From NCBI GenBank assembly GCA_020310875.1, contig CM035435.1, positions 67,051,997-67,115,996 on the forward strand: a stretch of DNA of 64,000 nt, given 5' to 3'. The stretch comes from Ceratopteris richardii. Taxonomy: Eukaryota; Streptophyta; Polypodiopsida; Polypodiales; Pteridaceae. The notes below the pieces were generated by a model. It worked only from the letters and a program-made list of their open reading frames with translations, did not search any database and had not been told where the DNA came from. A program made the position numbers and the translations under genes. Of this stretch, positions 59,901 to 64,000 are shown piece by piece. Numbering within the stretch: position 1 is the first letter of the stretch; each line of letters opens with the position of its first letter.

Positions 59901-61240
59901 AGGCTACAAGCAGAATTGAAAGAGGTCAAAGAATTGGAAAAGCAAGCTAGTATACATGCTGCAAGTGCAATGAGAGGATACAACAAATTACATCTGGATA
60001 TGACAGAAGAAAGGAGTAAAATACATTTGAAAATGGAAAAAGAAATAAATGAATGGAAATCAGAGAAAGAATTGTTGATATCCAAGAATCAAGAACTTAT
60101 GATGATGGTGGAGGATCTACAGAAAAAATTTGAAAATTCACAAAAATAGGTTGAAGATCAGGTGGTGACTACACAAGCAGAGGAATATGAGGGAGTTGAA
60201 GATAACAAAACTCAAAATGTTGATGAAACAGAGGACAAAGCTGTGGAAGAATATTCATATGAGTTTGTTCAAAAGCTTCTAACTGACAGAGAATCAAGAA
60301 TGGAATTTATCAGAAAGATGCATAATGAATATGAAGAACATATTGTGAATTTTGCTCTTAATAGGGGAGTAAATCCAGACCAACACCATTGGGCAACAGA
60401 TGGTCTAGGTATACCATTTTGTATGATAATGGAGAGTATTAAAAATTACCAGACTCCAAGGGTAGGACTATCACCTAACAAATATTTGGAATATGAAGAG
60501 GATATTAATGTCACTAAGGAACTATTTGAAAAGGCTAATCCTAAATGGAGGAACAGGTGGTTAGATGCCAACAAGGAGTGCAAGAAAATCTGGAAAGAGG
60601 CACCTATTCAGCTAAAGATCAATCCAGCCTATTGTCCAGTAGCAAGGAGAAGAGAATGGTCAGTGTTGTGGGAAAGAAGAAATGCAGGGCAGATTCTAGC
60701 AAAATGGTTGAACTTTCCAAAAATAGCAAGACCTAAAGCAGGAACATGGCCAACAAAGAAGTATATGATTGACACATCAGAGTCTGTTATATCTACATAT
60801 AAAGATGTCAATAATCCAGCTTGCATTCTATTAATCAGAGTGATGTGACCCATAATGCCATGTATAGAAACATTTACAGATACAGATGTCAGAACTTTCA
60901 ATTATATTGGATTCAATTCACGGACTGATGCTTTACTTTTTGATCTAAGTGAAACTCTAGACCAAATTTGCTTAATGGCATATTATAGTAGAACAATATT
61001 TTTGGGTAGCCATTACCTTTAAATTTTTGAGGATGCCTTTGATTACGGATTTTTTGAAAGAGAGTCAAAAATCTTTGGGAATTTATCAGTAGTCACAAAA
61101 TCTGGACTCACTGCATATGAAGCTGCATATACAGAATATTTGAAGAAAGATGTGATAGACAAACCAGAGGAAGCCATACAATGGAGAAAAGCTCTATTTG
61201 AGATGGTGAATAATTTGAACATTACATAAAGAAAAAGTCA
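56971..61240 (+). pseudogene. Large third ORF of the gypsy element, coiled-coil, broken by stops
   Basis: From ATG 56971 (MVNLKELPIHDFKADSVTLS) one frame runs to 59451 with stops at 57766, 58153, 58552 and 59077. After a frameshift near 59455 the next frame runs on, with several stops, to about 61228. The first 265 residues look globular (GQHIFIVGAGGHKYTMLCQE, LFFIDFERVSQVMNSLLEVG). A long Glu/Lys-rich region with coiled-coil heptads follows (59700-60149: EREELNKEILRLQAELKEVK). A globular C-terminal part follows (GVNPDQHHWATDGLGIPFCM, WRNRWLDANKECKKIWKEAP). The whole would be about 1400 residues in the position where env-like ORFs occur, but I see no signal peptide or transmembrane segment. 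Unrecognised. Confidence 0.75.
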
Positions 61241-61336
61241 TGATCTATTGTCACAGGTTTATCAAAGAAGACAGAAGTGAAGGAAGCTCTCACTACTTAT
61301 CTGCAAGAATATCTTTTGTCAGGAGCCAAAAAGTCT

Positions 61337-61349
61337 AGGAGGGGAAGAA
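61337..61349 (+). other. Polypurine tract
   Basis: AGGAGGGGAAGAA immediately before the 3' LTR start TGTTAGAAG at 61350; primes plus-strand synthesis. Confidence 0.9.
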
Positions 61350-62169
61350 TGTTAGAAGAAGCATTTTTTGAAGGGAAATTATTTGTAAAATGTCAAAAAA
61401 TTGTAGAAATATTTATGCAAATGATGTAAAAATGAGGAAGAGTCTTCCTCATGTAAATTAGAATCATATGTATTTTTTCTAGAACTTTTGGAAGCTCTTT
61501 GATAGCATATTTTTAGATTAGAAGGGAAAAGGACCAAAACTCAAGTGTGAAAGAGGACACTTGAAAATGTATAAAAGATAATTTCCTCTATTTTGAGAGG
61601 GTTGGTTGTATTATTTTTGCTATCCAAGTAATGTAAAGAGCTCTCCTGTAGAAAATCGTGTTTCTCCCTTTCATGTATTTTCTCTTGATTTATTGAGTCT
61701 ATTCTTTGTGTAATCCATGGAATTTGTAAGCTTCAGTTGTGTATTTCTGAGTATGGTGTATGAAGAGAGGTGATTATTAGTGTATTGAGTGAGAAAGTGC
61801 AGAAGAACAAATCTGGAAATGGAAATTCTCAATTTTCATAGAATCTTGATTGTCTCGTCTGTGTGATATAGGTACTGTTTTTGAAATTTGACTTCATAAT
61901 TCTATTCTACTGTGGAAATGGCACACTTTAGGCACAAAGATCATTGAAAATGATGTTGTAGAACTCAAGTTAAACAAAACCCTAGATATTTTTCTCCTTC
62001 TTCATAATTTCTCAGAAAAACAGTCATCTTAATCCTTATTCTTGGATTCCATTAACTAGAAGGGGTTGTGGTGTTTGCATACTTCCCGGATTGACAATTT
62101 AAAGATGTGTAGTTGATGCTTTGTGCTATAATGATTGGAGAGGACGACTCCAAAGGGTAACAACAAACA
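61350..62169 (+). repeat. 3' LTR of the gypsy element
   Basis: 820 bp, collinear with 45908-46727 at an offset of 15442. The TATA box falls at 61570-61577. About 28 substitutions by eye and no indels. Confidence 0.95.
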
Positions 62170-62174
62170 CATAT

Positions 62175-64000
62175 CCAAAAATCCTCAAGCATAGCAATAA
62201 AGCCAGGGAAACCCCTTCATAGGGAAAAATAGTTGACAAAGTGTTCCACATAGACAACATGTTCACTTGCCTATACCAAATATGAGTACAATACCCAATA
62301 CTCACTTGGAAAGTGAGATGATGAATCAACCACCCTTTCCTTTAAGACCTTCACAAGGAAGAGAACTAGGTGTGCATCTTGTGGTTCAAGTTATTCCTCA
62401 ACCTCTTTAAGTAGGTAGAAGACTGAGACCTCACTAAGTGGCAAGACACCTAAGAAATCATTATGACGGGTCACGAGATCCATATGATCACATGGCAAAA
62501 TTCAAGCAAGTGTTGTGGGTAGAATAGGTAGATGAATTTTTTATTCAATTTGAAACTTTTGGACTTACATTGGTAAAAAATAGCTTTAACTTAGTTCAAC
62601 CCTTGGATCCCAACCGATTTGCTCATATAGAGCAATCTTTAGAACAATTCATTGGTGAATTCATGAAGAGATGAATCCAACATAATACTTCTTCCTTGAT
62701 TCATAGCTTTAGGCAAGCTTCCAATGAATTTGTGGGACTGGTAGCTAGAAGATTCAATCAATATGTGGACTATTGTCCTATGGTTGAGAGGCCCACCCAA
62801 AAAAAGATAATATCATTATTCTTGGATGGCTTAGCTAATGCAAACATGAGAACCTTGGTGTATGTGAAACGCTTATAGACACTGAGTGAGTATCTATTAG
62901 AGTGCATAGATTTGAAAGGTCAATTAGCAAATGATTCGAAGATCTCGCAGACCATGACGAAGTCTCATGATACTTCTAGTAGTGTATCTTCCCAATCTAA
63001 CAATGTGGAGAAATTAGCAAATTAGTGCACAAAAAGCTGGGAGTTCAACATGAGCAAGGACAAAAACCCTATGAAGCTCAATCTATGTGAATGCCAATGT
63101 TGAGAAGATATGTGCATTGTGGAGGGGACCACTGATCTCATGCTTGTGCAAGAAGAGAACCTGTCCTCCCATAGACATATCAATATAATAGGAAGCTGAT
63201 GCAGGGAACAAACCTCTACTGTCATATTGAGTAGAGATACACTAATCATTGAGTCCTCTTACGAAAAACAATATTATGAACATGACGGTTATGGAAAGGC
63301 ATATGGATCCGAATATTTCAATCTAATGTATGTGGCACCTAGAGCTCAAGCTCTAAGAAGACCAACAATGAGACCATCTACACCTAGAGGACCATGTCAT
63401 AGATGTGGAGGAGACCACTTCCTTAGGGAATGCACAATGCCCTATCATCCACCACCTTAGAAGGTATGTGAAGGATATTGTAGTAATTGTGGAAAAGAAC
63501 ACCTCTTTATGGATTGTTCCAATAACCCTTCTAAAGCACCCTCCATTACTAAAATCATCATGATTAAAGAAATAGAATCATCAAGTAGTGACAAGGAATA
63601 CACAATACCATTAAAAGCTATCATGAGAAATAAAGCTAAAGAACACCCTCGGGATTCACTATCTCAAGTAACAAAAGACTTGGAAGAACCATTAGAAATC
63701 TCAAATAGAAAGAAAGCTCAAAAATGGAAAACTAGATGGGCAAAAATAAAAAACAAAAGTGATTTAAGTTGGTAGAAGAAAAGGAAAAATCGGCACAAGA
63801 CATCGAATCTAAACCAACAAGTCAAGTCAATAAAAATACGAATGTGGTGAATGGAGAAAGAACAAAAGACTAAGCAAGATCAATTCTAGCATATCATATG
63901 CCTAAAGACTTACAAATGTGATTAAAAGCTTATCAATGTATAATAGGGATAGGACATAGTCTAAAGCAACATGAACAAAGTTATCCACGAGGAGACCTAG
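62175..64000 (+). pseudogene. Gag of a second, related gypsy element (runs off window)
   Basis: After the target duplication the text contains HLRNHYDGSRDPYDHMAKFK, FFIQFETFGLTLVKNSFN and SLIHSFRQASNEFVGLVARR, aligning with the capsid part of the intact element's gag (RRFKQYIDRCPREEVPS against RRFNQYVDYCPMVERPT). Zinc knuckles CHRCGGDHFLRECT (near 63395) and CSNCGKEHLFMDCS (near 63485) follow, then a Ser/Lys-rich tail to 63775. Many stops (for example TAG 62527, 62876, 63460). The complete 16-kb element has therefore inserted into, or just upstream of, an older relative. Confidence 0.8.

Larger units (their letters stand above)
45908..62169 (+). mobile_element. Complete 16.26-kb Ty3/gypsy element, Tat/Athila-like, with extra 3' ORFs
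   Basis: LTRs at 45908-46727 and 61350-62169 are both 820 bp, begin TGTTAGAAG and end AAACA. They are flanked by identical 5-bp target duplications CATAT (45903-45907 and 62170-62174). PBS of the tRNA-Asp type at 46733-46750; polypurine tract at 61337-61349. Coding order: gag, protease, RT, RNase H, two H2C2 modules, integrase, then a second retropepsin ORF and a 4.3-kb coiled-coil ORF. By eye the LTRs differ at about 28 positions, all substitutions. Every ORF carries stops or frameshifts. Confidence 0.95.

Noticed and set aside
56971..61240. Envelope gene in the gypsy element
   Set aside because: The position fits, but no signal peptide, transmembrane helix or cleavage-like site is visible; the content is coiled-coil and globular.

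Overview
The window looks like nuclear DNA from a large, AT-rich, repeat-choked land-plant genome. The evidence is plant-type CACTA transposases, Ty1/copia and Ty3/gypsy elements with plant primer-binding sites, GT-AG introns, TATA-plus-G-box promoters and very long (TA)n and TATG-type microsatellites. I cannot fix the species; no ordinary single-copy host gene is recognisable.

Layout. 1-5484: right-hand part of a decayed CACTA element ending in a CACTA terminus with GCGATGC/GCGTCGC subterminal repeats. 5627-5717: a 5S rRNA-derived pol III module. 6156-10070: a broken Tnt1/Tork-like copia element. 10070-13181: a second CACTA remnant whose right end sits inside a Ty3/gypsy integrase (13182-14230, then an LTR). 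14850-15720: copia gag-protease debris on the minus strand.

16.1-27.5 kb is the exceptional part. Four spliced or long genes lie together. Gene A (16254-17495, +) is unrecognised. Gene H (18639-20264, -) reconstructs without a break across four exons into a 464-residue protein: a histone H3-like tail and fold, a coiled coil, and a Ulp1/SENP-type cysteine protease. Gene B (22485-25096, +) and gene C (25725-about 27470, -) are unrecognised. Fifteen near-perfect palindromes of about 67 bp (arm ACGACCGATGCAAGCGAT) lie around genes H and B, in intergenic DNA and in gene B's intron. Their inner sequences vary while largely keeping pairing. H and B diverge from a G-box-rich promoter duplicated in tandem (671 bp). 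I infer a multigene mobile or selfish element, or a multi-copy gene island; no termini were found.

27.5-35.3 kb: microsatellites and a minus-strand copia gag remnant with PBS and LTR. 35401-40230: a nearly complete copia element (LTR, PBS, gag-pol with one stop and one frameshift) bounded on both sides by (TA)n and lacking its 3' LTR. 40.4-45.9 kb: microsatellites and mostly featureless DNA.

45908-62169: a complete 16.26-kb Ty3/gypsy (Tat/Athila-like) element with 820-bp LTRs, CATAT target-site duplication, tRNA-Asp-type PBS and PPT. It encodes gag, protease, RT, RNase H, two consecutive H2C2 zinc-binding modules and integrase. Downstream of pol it carries a second retropepsin-like ORF and a roughly 4.3-kb coiled-coil ORF, all broken by stops. 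62170-64000 holds the gag of a related gypsy element.
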